Shown here piece by piece: positions 39,316 to 51,400 of a stretch of 64,000 bases of DNA; position 1 is the stretch's first letter, and every line of letters begins with the position of its first letter. The stretch is from Lojkania enalia (lineage: Eukaryota; Ascomycota; Dothideomycetes; Pleosporales). The notes beneath the pieces were generated by a model. It was not told the origin of the DNA and ran no database searches. It saw only the letters and a program-made list of their open reading frames with translations. The DNA lies in NCBI GenBank assembly GCA_010094045.1, contig ML986602.1, positions 1-64,000 on the forward strand. The letters are read 5' to 3'. The position numbers and the translations under genes are program-made.

Positions 39316-40090
39316 GGACGAAATAACCAGAGCAAATTTCGGGGTCTAGACTCGCAATGTGACTCGCAGAAGCCTATATTCTTGGAGACTTCCCAAAGGA
39401 ATCAACAGCGGTTCTAAGTATGCTCAATTATGAAAGTACGAAAGACAGAAGCCCAAGATTCAGAATAAAACAGGCTCGACGAGATTTGCTTAGCTGTTTA
39501 TTGAAGAAAACTCAGGTACAGCGCGGCCAGACTGCGAATGCCGGGATTTTAGATATCACCGAGCAGGTTCATCCAGCCGTTAAGACTTAGTCACAAACGA
39601 AGAGCTAAACACGAAGTAGGAGTCGAATTCGACCTTGAGTAAGTTGTGTAACTTTATATCGGTTTAAAATAAGGAATTTACTGACTGATTAAAGAAAATA
39701 GCATATCAGCTATCGCCGGGGGCTATCCAGTTGGAAGCATTCAACCTGAATTGGAAATCGACGAACCGGAACCAGTGGAAACAATCGCTTATACAAATGT
39801 TCGATGCAACGGGATGAGGAAGGAGGTAGTTGGGGGAAGTCGTGGCAAACAACTGGAAAGAATAGGAACGCTACGCATTGACAGAAACTGAGAAAGCAAC
39901 TACACAATGGAGACGCAATACCTCATGTCTAAATGCGTAGGTATATCAAGTGTAGAGCTTCGCAACAAATTTGGTTAAGATAAGTATAGGTATAATAATA
40001 ATATATATATCCCTTCCATCCAAAAGGTATATACCAAAAAGCCGCCCATCTTCCGGACTATCACGCAACACCAATTATGTACCAATCCCA
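39316..40090. other. 775-bp intergenic region
   Basis: Downstream of the Spo71-like gene. No gene seen. An AT microsatellite-like run lies near 39990-40010. Confidence 0.6.
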
Positions 40091-43000
40091 TCAATTCCAA
40101 CCCCCGCCCCCTCCATCATTCTCCCCATTCTCCTCAATTCTAAAGTCCTCCCTAGCCTCACCCTGTACCCTCTCAATCTCATTCTGAATTGCCAGCACCC
40201 AATGATCTCTCTCCGCCCTACTTCTCGCTCTGAAGACCAAACTACGTCCTTTACTTCCCAGCTTAGCCACTCTCTTCAACCTCGTCCGCTTCCCGCTCTT
40301 TGCATGCCGCTCTCCGCCACCAGCACCTTCCTCGGCTCTAAACCATGACTTCGATTTGCCGTGCCAGACGACGAACGTCGTCATCACATCTTCGTCCGTG
40401 GATGTCCATCCGTCTTCGAGGTAGATGCGTGGCAAGGCATGGTGGCCTGGTTTATTCGAGTCAAAGGTCTGATTTTGGTAAAGAAGGTCCGACTCGGTAA
40501 GAAGGCCGGAATAGACGTAGCAATCCTTCAGATCTAAATTGGCAACCCTCTCGTGATGTACGTGTGCAAGCTCTTTGCCCAACCTATTCCTCAGTACATC
40601 CTGGAAAATGATGAGATTCCCAGACGATACGATCACTCTACACCTTGTGAATGGCGCATGAATCCTTGGTTTCCGGTAGAGAGAACCGCTCATGTGGATA
40701 GTTCGGCAGTACGCAATTCCGCAGAAATTATAGAGCTCTGGAGAAGCGTAGGATTGAGTCACCTCCCATTTCTTGGCAAATTGGCCAATGTAGGCTTCCG
40801 TTTCTTCGTCGATTTGAAGCGCCGAGAGATTATGGGCACGTGTTAATTTGTATAGATCTATATCGTTTCTCGTGCGGTGCTTCCAATATTTGACAAGAGC
40901 ACGTAGATGTTTAATCCACTCTTTGCGACGTACCTTATCCGCAGCCTATATCATTGTCAGTATCGGGGATGGGTGTGTTAATTGCATGTTGGAAAAGTAC
41001 CTGAAGACGCACAACCAAACCATTGCGGAAGATGATTTCAAATGTGCGATCCAGATCAACTTCTTTCGTTGCGCCGTCGTCCTCCATGGAGTCACTGACT
41101 TCCTCGTCGAAATCTACATCAGAACCGGATTCAATGTTGCGGTCAACGGGTATTGTGCCTAGTTTGGCCTTCCGGACTTTCACAATATCCGCAAGATTCA
41201 TATAGCCATCGCAGTTCCGCAAAATTTCAGCTTTCCGAAATGTCTCATCTTCCGCGTCCTGGTCATGTAGCCTTCTGCTTTCTGGGGTGCCTGACTGTCC
41301 CTCTCGTAGCCACTCAATTTGATTGTCCTGTACGGGATACGGATTGACTGCCCAAGTATCTGGCGTCTTGTCGAGAAAGGATCGTGCGGTTGGAACGGTC
41401 GCGTCCCTCGATGCGGGAAATCTGGGCGGCGGTGGAGGTCTTACCTTTGTTGGGCGCGAGAACACGAGAAAATTATCGTGTGTGGAAAAGTAAAGCTGTT
41501 TATGGTACATCAAGCCGAGCCGCTTTGCCCTTCCCCTTTGGCTAGTCAGACGGATGAGAAACCCTTCCACGGGGACGGGCTCAGTCAAGGTTTTATGCTT
41601 CCTCTTCGTGATTACGGTTGTCGGGTAATGAGACTTAGGGCGTAATTCCAGCTCGTGAGATTTCTGCATAGCTATAGTACCATACATCTTCCGCTCGTTG
41701 GCTCCATGGATCCACTCTAGTCGATCGTATCTCTTCCAAGCAAGACCAATGCGCTGGTCCCTAATCCATGAGTCGAGGACACTGTCCCATTCCGGGGAAT
41801 CCTTCAGCTGATCTAGGCACTGCCTAATGAGATTCTCAGCAACCGCTTGCTCCGCTTGCATAGTCCGTATAATCGCTTCCTCGTTATCGCTGCCATCAGC
41901 TTCCTGAATTTCATCTTGGGACGCTTCCAATTGTTTAAATGGGTTAGCAATGCGCAGACTGACGCTAAGGTCGGGTATATTGATCTGTAGGTCAGAGGCA
42001 CGACGCCATCCCATTATGTTTCGCAAAAATGTGTACCATTCGACAGCATTTGATGCAGTGCGGGCTTGCATAATGAAAATTAGAGTCCCTCGAGATATTG
42101 GCATCCATACTACCACAGATTTGTCGAGGGACGAGTACATGTTGACTCGCGAAATTCTACGACCAAGTGGTATTTGGTAGGCGGCGCGCCTACTAGCATT
42201 CGCCTGCTCAATTTCAGGAATGACCTAGAGGCGCGTATATTAGCAACGAAAAACTGACTACGGCCACTGGTGACGAACCCTCGTTTTGTACATTTGAAGG
42301 ACAAAATCGGCCTCCTCCGAAACGCTTTGCCTACAAACGATCATATACTCCCTCCATTTGTCCTTGACCCGCGAGTCTATCTTCTGGCTGCCGTTCTCGT
42401 CAAAATCTTCAGATACTTCGTTACTTGCAGCATCAACACGAACAAGCATGCGCTCCATCTTGATCACGAGTCCGTCCTTGATCTTCTGTCGCCTCAGACG
42501 AGTGGAGGCTCGCTGGATTGTCATTTGCGCGGCTTTCGCCTTTAGGTGAATTTCAGCGCGTTTCGAGTCCTCCGGTATGTCAAATTTTACGAGACTTGGC
42601 AGACCGGACTTGCTATGAAATACGGTTCTCCTATTCTGCTCGTCGACATTGCCAGCGTCCGATGTATTCCTCTGCGGGCGTCGCTTCACTCTTGCTAAGA
42701 TACTCTTAGATGACGACTGCGGTTCTATTCCGGGTGATGCCTTGTTCTCGTTAGCCCTACGCAGCAAAGATGTAGTTGATACAGCATCTACCGAGGTTTT
42801 CCCAATGGTAGAGCCCCCCGGGACACCATTGCTGCTTTCCGCGGTAGATGCCGGTCTTTTGCCACTGCTCTTCCACTGGTCCCCTTCTTGCCCGGTAGGA
42901 ACTTGTAAGCCACTTGCCTCTTCCTGCTCTTCGCGATCTTCCACATGTTTAGTACCATCGGGGCTAGATAGTCGCGACGAAGAGGTAGTTTCGTATGTCT

Positions 43001-43691
43001 TCTGAGTAGATCGGCGGGTCCTCGTTGACTGCGCAGGATACGCGGTATCTTCACCGGCGGAGGTTTCTAGGTTCTCATCTTGCTCTGAGAGTGCATCAAC
43101 AAATTCGGTCTCTTCTTCCGGATTTAAAACCTCTTCCTTCCGCCCTGATGTCCTAGGGACTACCATGGCAGGTGGTACGTCCAAGGCTGCAGAGGCTTGA
43201 CCATCCTCACCACTACCTTGGCCATTGTGCTGATCACCATTGTCCTCTTCAGCGGAGAGATCGTCTGGCTGTGGGAAGCTATGAGCAAATAGTGCGGACG
43301 AGCTGGGCCCATCGATGCCACTCAGGCGGCGGTCGCGGGATTCTCGACGGTCGGAGAAGGTCGCAGTGCGAGACGAGTAATTGATGTGGAGGTGGTGCTT
43401 GTACCAGTCGCGGCGATGTGACTTCAGCCATCCTTCCTATCATTGCCTTGTGAGCCTTCGCTGAGCGAGTTGAGGGATTGCATACGGGGACAGGGCCGAT
43501 GAAGAAGCGTCGCGACGTGAGATGGAGATGCTCGGGGGTCGCATGTTGCTGTGGGCTTCTGTTAGCAAACGGATGCTCAATTGCGGGATTCGGGACGGCA
43601 TGCGCACCAGTCTTTGGGCAGTGAATGAATCCGGGGATAGGCTCGCAATGTCAGGCTGCCGGTGCCATGAGTGCGGCCGCGGTTCGGGCAT
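40091..43691 (-). CDS. SPO71: Spo71-like sporulation protein with PH domains
   Basis: Exons (minus) 43691-43608, 43548-43486, 43436-42279, 42224-41001 and 40945-40091 give 1,127 residues. Introns are 59, 49, 54 and 55 bp and all junctions keep the frame. The protein reads FFIGPVP|EGWLKSHRRDWYKHHL at the exon 2-3 join and DFVLQMYKTR|VIPEIEQ at exon 3-4, runs I associate with the fungal Spo71/Mug56 family. Later segments such as VEGFLIRLTSQRGR, FEIIFRNGLVVRLQ|AADKVRRKEWIKHLRALVKYW and SLVFRARSRAERDHWVLAIQNEIERV are PH-domain strands and C-terminal helices. Yeast Spo71 binds phosphoinositides, sits on the prospore membrane and helps spore-wall formation with Vps13. Residues 90-330 are low-complexity and Ser/Glu-rich. 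The two small 5' exons are my reconstruction and the least certain part. Confidence 0.85.
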
Positions 43692-44209
43692 CGGATTCGT
43701 TTGCGCGACGTAGAAATCTACTATCACTGCGCAAATGCTGGCGAGGTATCGGGGTATTGAACTACGACATTAAGACAGTAAAGCACACGATACGAAAGAC
43801 AACAAGGGGCGGGGAAAGAAAGGAAAGGTAGGGTTGAGCCACGCAGGGGTGGGAAAGCAGGTTCGTCGCGGGGGGCAGGCAGAATTGAGTTGGAGTTGTG
43901 CTAAGACATTAGTCGCGTCGTGGACGTCATAGCCCTGCATCCCTGCGGCAATCACGGCCCTTCTAGCCCCCCACTTGTATTCACCTCTCTATGTCCCGAA
44001 TTTAGCACTACCTATTATCCCATCTTTAACCCTCAATATAGCCGGCAGTCACATGTCACCTTCCTACCTAGGTCGAGGCAAATCACCAGTCCCAAGCTTA
44101 AAATATATATACTCACTGATCTATGCGTATATTCCATCATGTAGGCGTATTATTCAGAACAGAATTGCGGTAGCGTACGACAATGGCAAAGCCATATTGT
44201 AGAATCAGG
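43692..44209. other. Upstream region of the Spo71-like gene
   Basis: 518 bp between the Spo71-like start and the solo LTR. No gene seen; C/T-rich stretches lie around 43960-44050. Confidence 0.6.
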
Positions 44210-44381
44210 TGTAAGCTCAGGCCACGTGCCTGATCAGCTATGCAGCCCTTGACTAAGCAGTCTCATGTACTATATATTCCCCCGCCGTACCTTGACCGAG
44301 AGGTCGAGGGGAACACTACAGCGCACCATCAATACATCTATCTATACCACCCTATACGGTCTCCACCCCCTCCTGCTTACA
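44210..44381 (+). repeat. Solo LTR, copy 3 (172 bp, little mutated)
   Basis: Starts TGTAAGC, ends GCTTACA, and is flanked by a perfect 5-bp duplication TCAGG (44205-44209 and 44382-44386). Same family as 29385-29555 and 29662-29820, but it keeps its GC content. It lies within a degenerate tandem repeat (44165-44205 continued at 44392). Confidence 0.85.
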
Positions 44382-44389
44382 TCAGGAAA

Positions 44390-44515
44390 ATAGCAAATCC
44401 ATACTGTAGAGTAAAGTCAATTGTAAAGCCTTACCGCAAGTTCAAGACAAGAGCAGAATCATACTACGGAATCAAGACAACAGCAAATTTACACGAAAAG
44501 GTCGAAGAGAAAAGG
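44390..44515. repeat. Degenerate tandem repeat, unit about 30 bp
   Basis: Units built around GCAAATCCATACTGTAGA and AGCAGAATCATACTACGGA recur at about 30-bp spacing; one further unit lies at 44180-44205 on the other side of the solo LTR, which therefore inserted into the array. Confidence 0.5.
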
Positions 44516-44709
44516 AACTCGCCGTTATCGTGCCTCTTGAAATTGAGTATCAGATATTTAAGGAGGCTACTTTCTACCCGTTCCCGACTTTCTCCTTCAG
44601 ACTTCCTTCCCAGAGCATCATAGGCAACAACTCCTCTCTCCACAGCTCTACTACTTACAATCAAATCCCACCACGATACTCATCAATCTCTTCATATACT
44701 TCTGAAACC

Positions 44710-45461
44710 ATGTACTGCTGGCAGGCATAGTCACGGGCCTCACAGCCCTTATCATCCTCCTCTCCTTCCTATTCGTCTGGATGCCGCCGCGCATCATACG
44801 CCTTCCTCTCGCTATCCTCGAGATCTCCTGCGAGATCTACAAGATCCTCTTCCCGGAGAAGAAGCCAATTCCGACCATACCTCCACCACCGTCTCCCCGC
44901 ACACCTTCCTACTACTAGTCCGATGAGGACTACACTCCGGTCGCACCTCCACCCACGTCTCCCTCGACCACCGCCCCGCGACTCACCCATGCCGAGTAGC
45001 GACAGCTCAACCAGTGGCTCTGGGAATTCGAAGCCCACTTCTACCACCATGGCCCTCTATACTAACCCTCGATTCTATCCGTTCTCGAGCCGCCCACCGT
45101 CACCGTCCACCTAAGCCTAATCAACCGCGCTCATGCTGCCGGAGCATTTACCGCCCTCCAACTCGGCATCATCAAGCGGGTTATGTAAAACGGCCCACAG
45201 CTCCTCACTACCTGCATCTCCCTTCACGCCAAGTGCTTCCAACTAGCAGTTGAGGATCTGCAGGCCTTGTCCGCCGTCTAATTCTCCAAGGAGAGCCTAG
45301 GGAATGTTGTCGGCTGGCCGATTAAGGAGCTGAAAGAACCCCACGGCAAGATCGGAGACGAAGAGCTGAAGCATCTAGTCCCCACAGCAGATCAGCGAGC
45401 TGCAGACCACAATCGACAGGCCTACCTCCTAGCACAGTTGGACATGCCAGAGTATTTCTGA
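44710..45461 (+). pseudogene. Membrane-anchored protein pseudogene with five RIP-type stops
   Basis: The frame starting at 44712 stays coherent for 250 codons to a TGA at 45459-45461 and has a strong C-ending codon bias. It encodes a hydrophobic anchor (GIVTGLTALIILLSFLFVW), a Pro-rich linker, and a soluble part with blocks such as RQLNQWLWEFEAHFYHHGP, TVTVHLSLINRAHAAGAF and WPIKELKEPHGKIGDEELKH. It is broken by five in-frame stops (TAG, TAG, TAA, TAA, TAA). Each would be one C-to-T change from CAG or CAA, or for TAG one G-to-A change from TGG, the CpA-to-TpA change preferred by RIP. The ATG at 44710 is in another frame, so the start is lost or shifted. Family not recognised. Confidence 0.75.
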
Positions 45462-45669
45462 GTGTGTGGTGTGTCTGAATGGAAAGAGTTATGCAAGGAT
45501 ATTTGAAACTTGAGATTGCGCATGGAAGTGCTTATCACGTGGGTTGTGATTATGGTACTTGCTGGTAAATTACGTCTGACTAGGTTTATAGTAAATGTGA
45601 ACTCTACTTCTTCTCTTCTCTGGATATCTACTTAGGTCTGATTCGATGATGTGGCAATTGAGTTCCTTC

Positions 45670-47452
45670 TTAGACATTCGACTTTGCATCTACATTCTCA
45701 ATCTCTTTGACCTCAACGAAATTCCTATCCTTTTTACCAGCATTGGCAGCCATCATTTCTACCTCAGTACACTTGTATCCTTTGAAATTCCTAGCTGGGA
45801 TCTTCGCTTCGAACATCTCGTGTATCTCTTCGAGAGTGCGATCGCGTGTCTCTGGAAGGAGGAAGAAAGTAAAGACAACCATAATCATATTTGAGCCGAA
45901 CCAGATGTACCCATACTGAGCATTCCAATTCAACGCGGCTGGGTTAATGAAGAATGGTGCTGTGAAGGTTCCAAGCCATGTGAGCAGGAAGTTTAGGGCG
46001 GACGCAATGCCAAATACATAACCGCGCGTTTGATTGTTTGGATATTCGCCACCGATAAGCCATGCATAGGGTCCTACAAGCGATTATCAGCACGTCAGCC
46101 CCAACGGAAAGACAACAAATTAACTCACCCATTGTCGTATATGCAAACTTAAATAATGCTACCGATGCTACGACAGCATTCGCGGCTTGTTGCGAATTGG
46201 GAGCAACAGTCCAGGCAACGGCTGGCATGAGTTGGAACAACCCACAGCCCAAGCAGCCATATATCATAATATCTCGGCGATCCACTTTCCGTACGTAGAA
46301 GAAACTAAATAGAACGCCAATAATACCACAGCAGGTTGTCATGATCGAGAAGCCAAATGGATCGCTAACCTTGGCTTTTTCGAGGTAGTAAGTCGTGTAG
46401 TAGACCACCCAGGAAGACCCTACACAACGTTTTAGCGTCAGCCATACCGAAAAGCGTAGCGGTTCGGCTTACCGGTGCCCGAATGAAAGCATATAACTGC
46501 GATGGAGAGCAAGGTACGGCGACAGTTGGTACCTCGCCATATATCCATGAAAGGCGTTTTACCCCCCTCCATCTGCTTGCGAGTACCCTCTCGTATCTCT
46601 GCAAATTCTGCCTGAAATTCTGTCTCGTCGATATTTTTATTTCGAAGCTGCCGCAAGGAGGCCTCTGCTTCGTGTTCTCTCTTCTGAACCATCAACCAAC
46701 GCGGCGTTTCTGGTACGAAAAAAAGACAAACTGCTTGGATGACCGGCGCGACATACATGAGGGCGAGCGGGATTTGATATGCGCGCCTATTCGGCATGTT
46801 ATGCGTAGCGTAATCGACGGAAGCTCCTACGACTGAGCCAACAGATAGTTGTGTCTGGTAAACGGCGAATGCGATACCGCGTAGATGGGCCTATTCCACC
46901 TGAATTAATTAAGAAAGCTACAAAAGTATCGAGACAATACTAACCGGAGCAACTTCATGGACATATACCTGGGAGAAGGTGAGAAACCAGCCAACCGAGA
47001 TACCTGATTAAGATAAGCTAACGTAATCCGAGGAATATTGGCTAGGTACCTAATAAAAAACGTGCAAAGTATAGTGCGCCGACGTGAGTAGTCCCAAGCA
47101 TGATAGCCGTTGCAACAAAGTTGATAACGGTAGCCACCCACAAGCCAATCTTTCGGCCGAATTTCTGGCTAAAAGGGCCAACTGCTAGCGAAGAAAAGAA
47201 AGTACCGATGACCATCAAGGACGAGATCAATTGCTGAACAGTGGGGTCAATATTCCAAGATTGGCGGGACTCGTCATAGTATCCGTAGACTTTGAGGAAG
47301 CCCTCCATAGAAAGGAAACCACCGATTGTAGCATAGTCAAGGCCATATTGGAATGTTGAAATAGTAGCAACGAAACAAATGCACAGACACTTAACGTGAC
47401 TACGCAAGTCGAGTTTCAAAGGATTCGCGGAGATGGCTGCGCCGCCTGCCAT
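45670..47452 (-). CDS. MFS sugar transporter (sugar porter family)
   Basis: Exons (minus) 47452-47050, 47003-46945, 46890-46473, 46419-46129 and 46073-45670 give 524 residues. Introns are 46, 54, 53, 55 and keep phase. Sugar porters carry hexoses or disaccharides with protons across the plasma membrane and have 12 helices. Family marks seen: QYGLDYATIGGFL in helix 1, KFGRKIGLW after helix 2, HEVAPAHLRG between helices 4 and 5, VPETPRWL before the central loop, GGEYPNNQTRG in the second half and LPETRDRTLEEIHEMFE at the end. The wording of helix 1 is closer to the disaccharide/alpha-glucoside or lactose-permease-like branch than to high-affinity hexose carriers, but I cannot fix the substrate. 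GCGGGG at 47550 upstream fits the CreA glucose-repression site, weak evidence on its own. Confidence 0.92.
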
Positions 47453-48407
47453 GATAACGGGACGTTTAGAGATTGGATGTGGAAAATTAAAATATCGAGA
47501 TTCACATGAGAATATTTGGGCCCTTTATTCTATTTCGCAGTATCCATGTTGCGGGGAATGCCAAGGCACAACATGCACTTCTGTGTACAATGTTGGAGAT
47601 GACAGATTAGCGACTTTCGGCAATTAAAGAGTACGCTTTTCAGGTAGGAGCACAAAGCCCGTCAATATCCTGTTATGTCCCATCCAATCATACGGACGAG
47701 AGCAAGAACTAACCCAATAACCAAAGCAGCCTGAAGAAGGGATGTAAGCCGTACCAAGACACGGCTTGGAAATGTTGGAAATCCTTGAAAATATGCCGGG
47801 AGAGACCCAAGAAACGCTTAACCCTTATATGCGCACTATGTTTGGACGCCTAAACGTTTATCATCCTCTTGTGGCTATAGCTTGGAAGTCTTATGGAGTA
47901 ATTGGGCATGACTCGATATTACTTGTTCGTGTATGGCGATCCCCCGCAACCACCCCACTTCAATAACCCTGAAACCCCTTCTTAGTTTGCGGAGACCTAG
48001 GTTACAAGGTTGCGATTTGCCAACGCCGACTTCAAGGATGCAACACAAATTGCGGGTGTGTGGGGCGTGCGGAAATCCTCATCCTAAAAATATTCCTTGC
48101 AGAAGTATCTCCCAGCGAACTAGTTCAGCGAGGTTTTGCTGTTTCTACAGACGCCACGGCTCATTTTCTGCACATAGTTTTCCAGTGATTTGTGCCAGAG
48201 ATAATCATTTTGGTAGCATGAACTACGATCGCAGCTTCGAGTGCGATGTCGTACGAGAAATCCTATATGAAAGACTTGCGCATAGCCAAGATGGCCTCTT
48301 CGACCGATAAGAGACATCACTAGTTCATCAGAACATACCAATATGCAACCACTAATAGGAAGTCCCTCATGAAACAATAAAATGGGCGTATCTAAGGGTT
48401 ACCGTTC
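47453..48407. other. 955-bp intergenic region
   Basis: Promoter of the sugar transporter and 3' end of the STAND gene. A plus-strand frame of 125 codons (47933-48310) has no recognisable motif and I do not call it. Confidence 0.6.
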
Positions 48408-51400
48408 TCAATCCTCGACATCGATATCTTTTAGACCACTCTGCCTCAGCCAGTACCTTTTCCATGCCCTTGGCCACCGCTCCTCCTTCAAGCCCCGGAT
48501 CCACTCTTTAACCTTTATCTCCTCGCCCCCTATTCTAATCACCCCGTTCTTAATACCCTTCCAATTCTTCATTGGACCCTTAATATAATGGTGGTTTTCG
48601 CCACAGAAAGGAAGAGATGTCGCCAGAGACTCGGATGACGTTGAGTCTAGATTCGATATTTCGCTAGAATTTGCAGCAATTCGTTTGGCGTGGCAGGCTT
48701 CACAAAGATCGGTGCTCGGGCATATGAGGCAGAGGTAGAATGGTTGGCTCCATTTAGATATACTAGTACCGCAGCCGCCGTTGCAGAAGATGCCGAAGCC
48801 GGATAGGTCTTCTTCAGATTCTGATTCTGATTCTGATTCTGATTTCGGTTTTGGATCTTTGGTATCCAAATTAGATAAATGACTAAGAGTTTGACGGGAA
48901 TGACAGGTTCTGAGTAGTACTTCGGATATAAAATCATAGACGTACCTTCATCAATTTTTCCTGTTCCCTTTTTGTCCGCTGATGGTATGGTTGACTCTTC
49001 TAGAGACGCTACCGCGCCTTCTTTGCCGGTTTCATCCCTCGCTTCCTTAGTCATTTGCTGTTTGCCTTCAAGCTCGCCATTTTCAGAAGGAAGTTTTGAA
49101 CTATCACCGCCGTGGTGGATTTCACGGTTGATGATGCAAAATTGCATTGAGAGTGTAATGCGTGCATCTCGCTCAAGCCCATCCAGCGAGCCCAACACCT
49201 TAGCCAGCAACCGGAGAGAGTCTCCGTCGTTCGATGACACGCCGTCTTCCAACCCATTGATGCAAATTTTGAATATCTGATCCATGTATCTATGATATTC
49301 GCGCGCGGGTCCCATGATCCGTACCATATTGGCGATAAGCATGCCAATATGTGATTCTGCAAACTCGTCATCGCTACGCGTGCCAGGAAGCGACTTGACT
49401 TCTTTCAACAACGCTTCTTTCTGCGCAGGATCGGAAGAATATCTGAACTGAGAAAAAATAAGGCCTGCCAAATCCATTCTCACGGCGGACACCGTGTAGT
49501 GCAAGGCCCATTCATTGTCGGTTTTTGGTTGACTGCTCAAGATAGCACGCATAATCTCCTTAGCTTTATCTAGATTTCCAAGGACCTTGCTGTAGAAGTC
49601 TGCTAGGGATGCCTTGAGATTGAACAGCGCCAAGGAGCGAGGGTTGAGTGTTGCCTCGTATGTATGAAGCCATTTCAACATTAGATCCGTCTCCTGGGTT
49701 AACTGAACCGCACGGTGCATCCTCCCAAGAGCAGAGAGGTCTGCAACATAATCAGTGCACCATTCGAACCAAAGGGTTCGCTCTTTATCGCTCCAGGATT
49801 TAAGCGCCTCCATTAGTCGATGGCCGTCAGGATCATTCTTCTCGTCAAGTATGCGAGTTATGTCGTCAAGATAGTAGCCACTGATCGTCTGGTCCCCTGC
49901 CTCTTCCCGCGCTTTGCCAAACATCGCGAGAGCCGCATCGATCCCCTGCAACTTAGCAGAACAATTTGCCTTGTACACATACAGCTCCCATAGAGATGAT
50001 ATATCTTCCAGCTCTACTAGTCTAGCCGGGAGTAGTTCTGATTTTGCATTTATGAAATTTTGAATGGCATTGTCGACCGTCACGCCGGCTTTTTCATAGT
50101 CCTCCATCCACATATGCATCCTTGTTAGAGTGAAAAGGGTGGCCCCTTTTTCAAGCTTGTCGCCTTCCATATTCCCAATGCTTTCGCTAAGGTAAACAAT
50201 TGCCTTTGCCTTCAATTCTTTAGAGCGATCTTCGTTGTCAAGCTCCGTTGCCGCCCAGTAGAGTCTTGTTCCAATGGCTCTAAGCGAAGTAGGAATTGTA
50301 GTATGATCCTCAAAAGTGTCTGCGATAGAGAGAATCTGTTTAAGAGGATCGTCCTCATATTTTTCGAAACGGCCTCCCTGCTGGTTTTCAGTCGAAAGGA
50401 TCTCAGTCCCGAAAAACAGACACATACCAGCTTTAGAACCTCTTCCGTAAATCGATACGCTTCCTCCGCAGCCCAATCTACAGGTTCTGTTAGCCAACTT
50501 TGCTTGTGACCACGAGCGAGAGGTACGAGAGTATCTTTAGGATTGGCAGTAACGTGTGCAGCCCATGCCTTAACTTCCGGACGGAGCGCCTGTATAGACT
50601 CCGAAGTACCTCTGACAGCCCACAACTGAATTTTGTCGTACCATGGTTTCGCGGCGCCTTCTTCCGATACAGTATAGATGTCCGACGGGTAAGTGAAACG
50701 TTCAAATAATTTGGCGACGTTGTTCTCATTGCTCATTATTTGGTACAGTAATGAGAGCACCAAACTAACATCGGCATCAGACGCTGAGTCGGGATCTAAA
50801 TCACTAAAATGTTCATGCCAGTAACTTAGGGCATAGCTCCTCAGCTTAGAAGGTGTTTTTTCCTTTAGCATCTTGGCTGACTTCATGAGAACGTCTACAC
50901 ACGTGCCTAGAATTGACAAATGAGCAGATGATGCTGGGCTTCGGAGTTCTTCTTCGCCGCGATATTCAACACTAATAGCTCTACAGTACTGACGCAGAGA
51001 ACGCTCTTGAAATGTTAGCGGCTCGTTCTGGTATTCGTCAAGCTCTTCCTCTTGCTCGTCGTCTTGGTCCTCGTTCTCGTCGTCTTTTGATTCGTCCTTA
51101 GGATCGTCATCAAGACGTCGTGTTCTCGAGAGCTCAAGAATCCTAGACGACCATAATTAGTAAGGCCCTACTGTTTTGGGATATCTATTGCATACCTAGA
51201 AGACCTTCCGATGATCTCATCTTCGAGATCGAAATGATCATCGGTAACTATGAGCTTCACAAGCTCCGATGCTTCAGCCAAGCTTAGAGAACGCTTTGAG
51301 AAAGCGAGCCATGCGAAGAGTTTTTTCAGTGCTACATATTGGTCTTGTGAACGATTCCGACGACAATCTTCCAACATCAGTCTGTACAGATCATGCAAGC

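Noticed and set aside
42649..43005. 118-codon plus-strand frame
   Set aside because: Antisense shadow of the low-complexity part of the Spo71-like gene.
47933..48310. 125-codon plus-strand frame with CGACGNPH
   Set aside because: One Cys pair only, no domain, no splice partner, and sits in promoter DNA.
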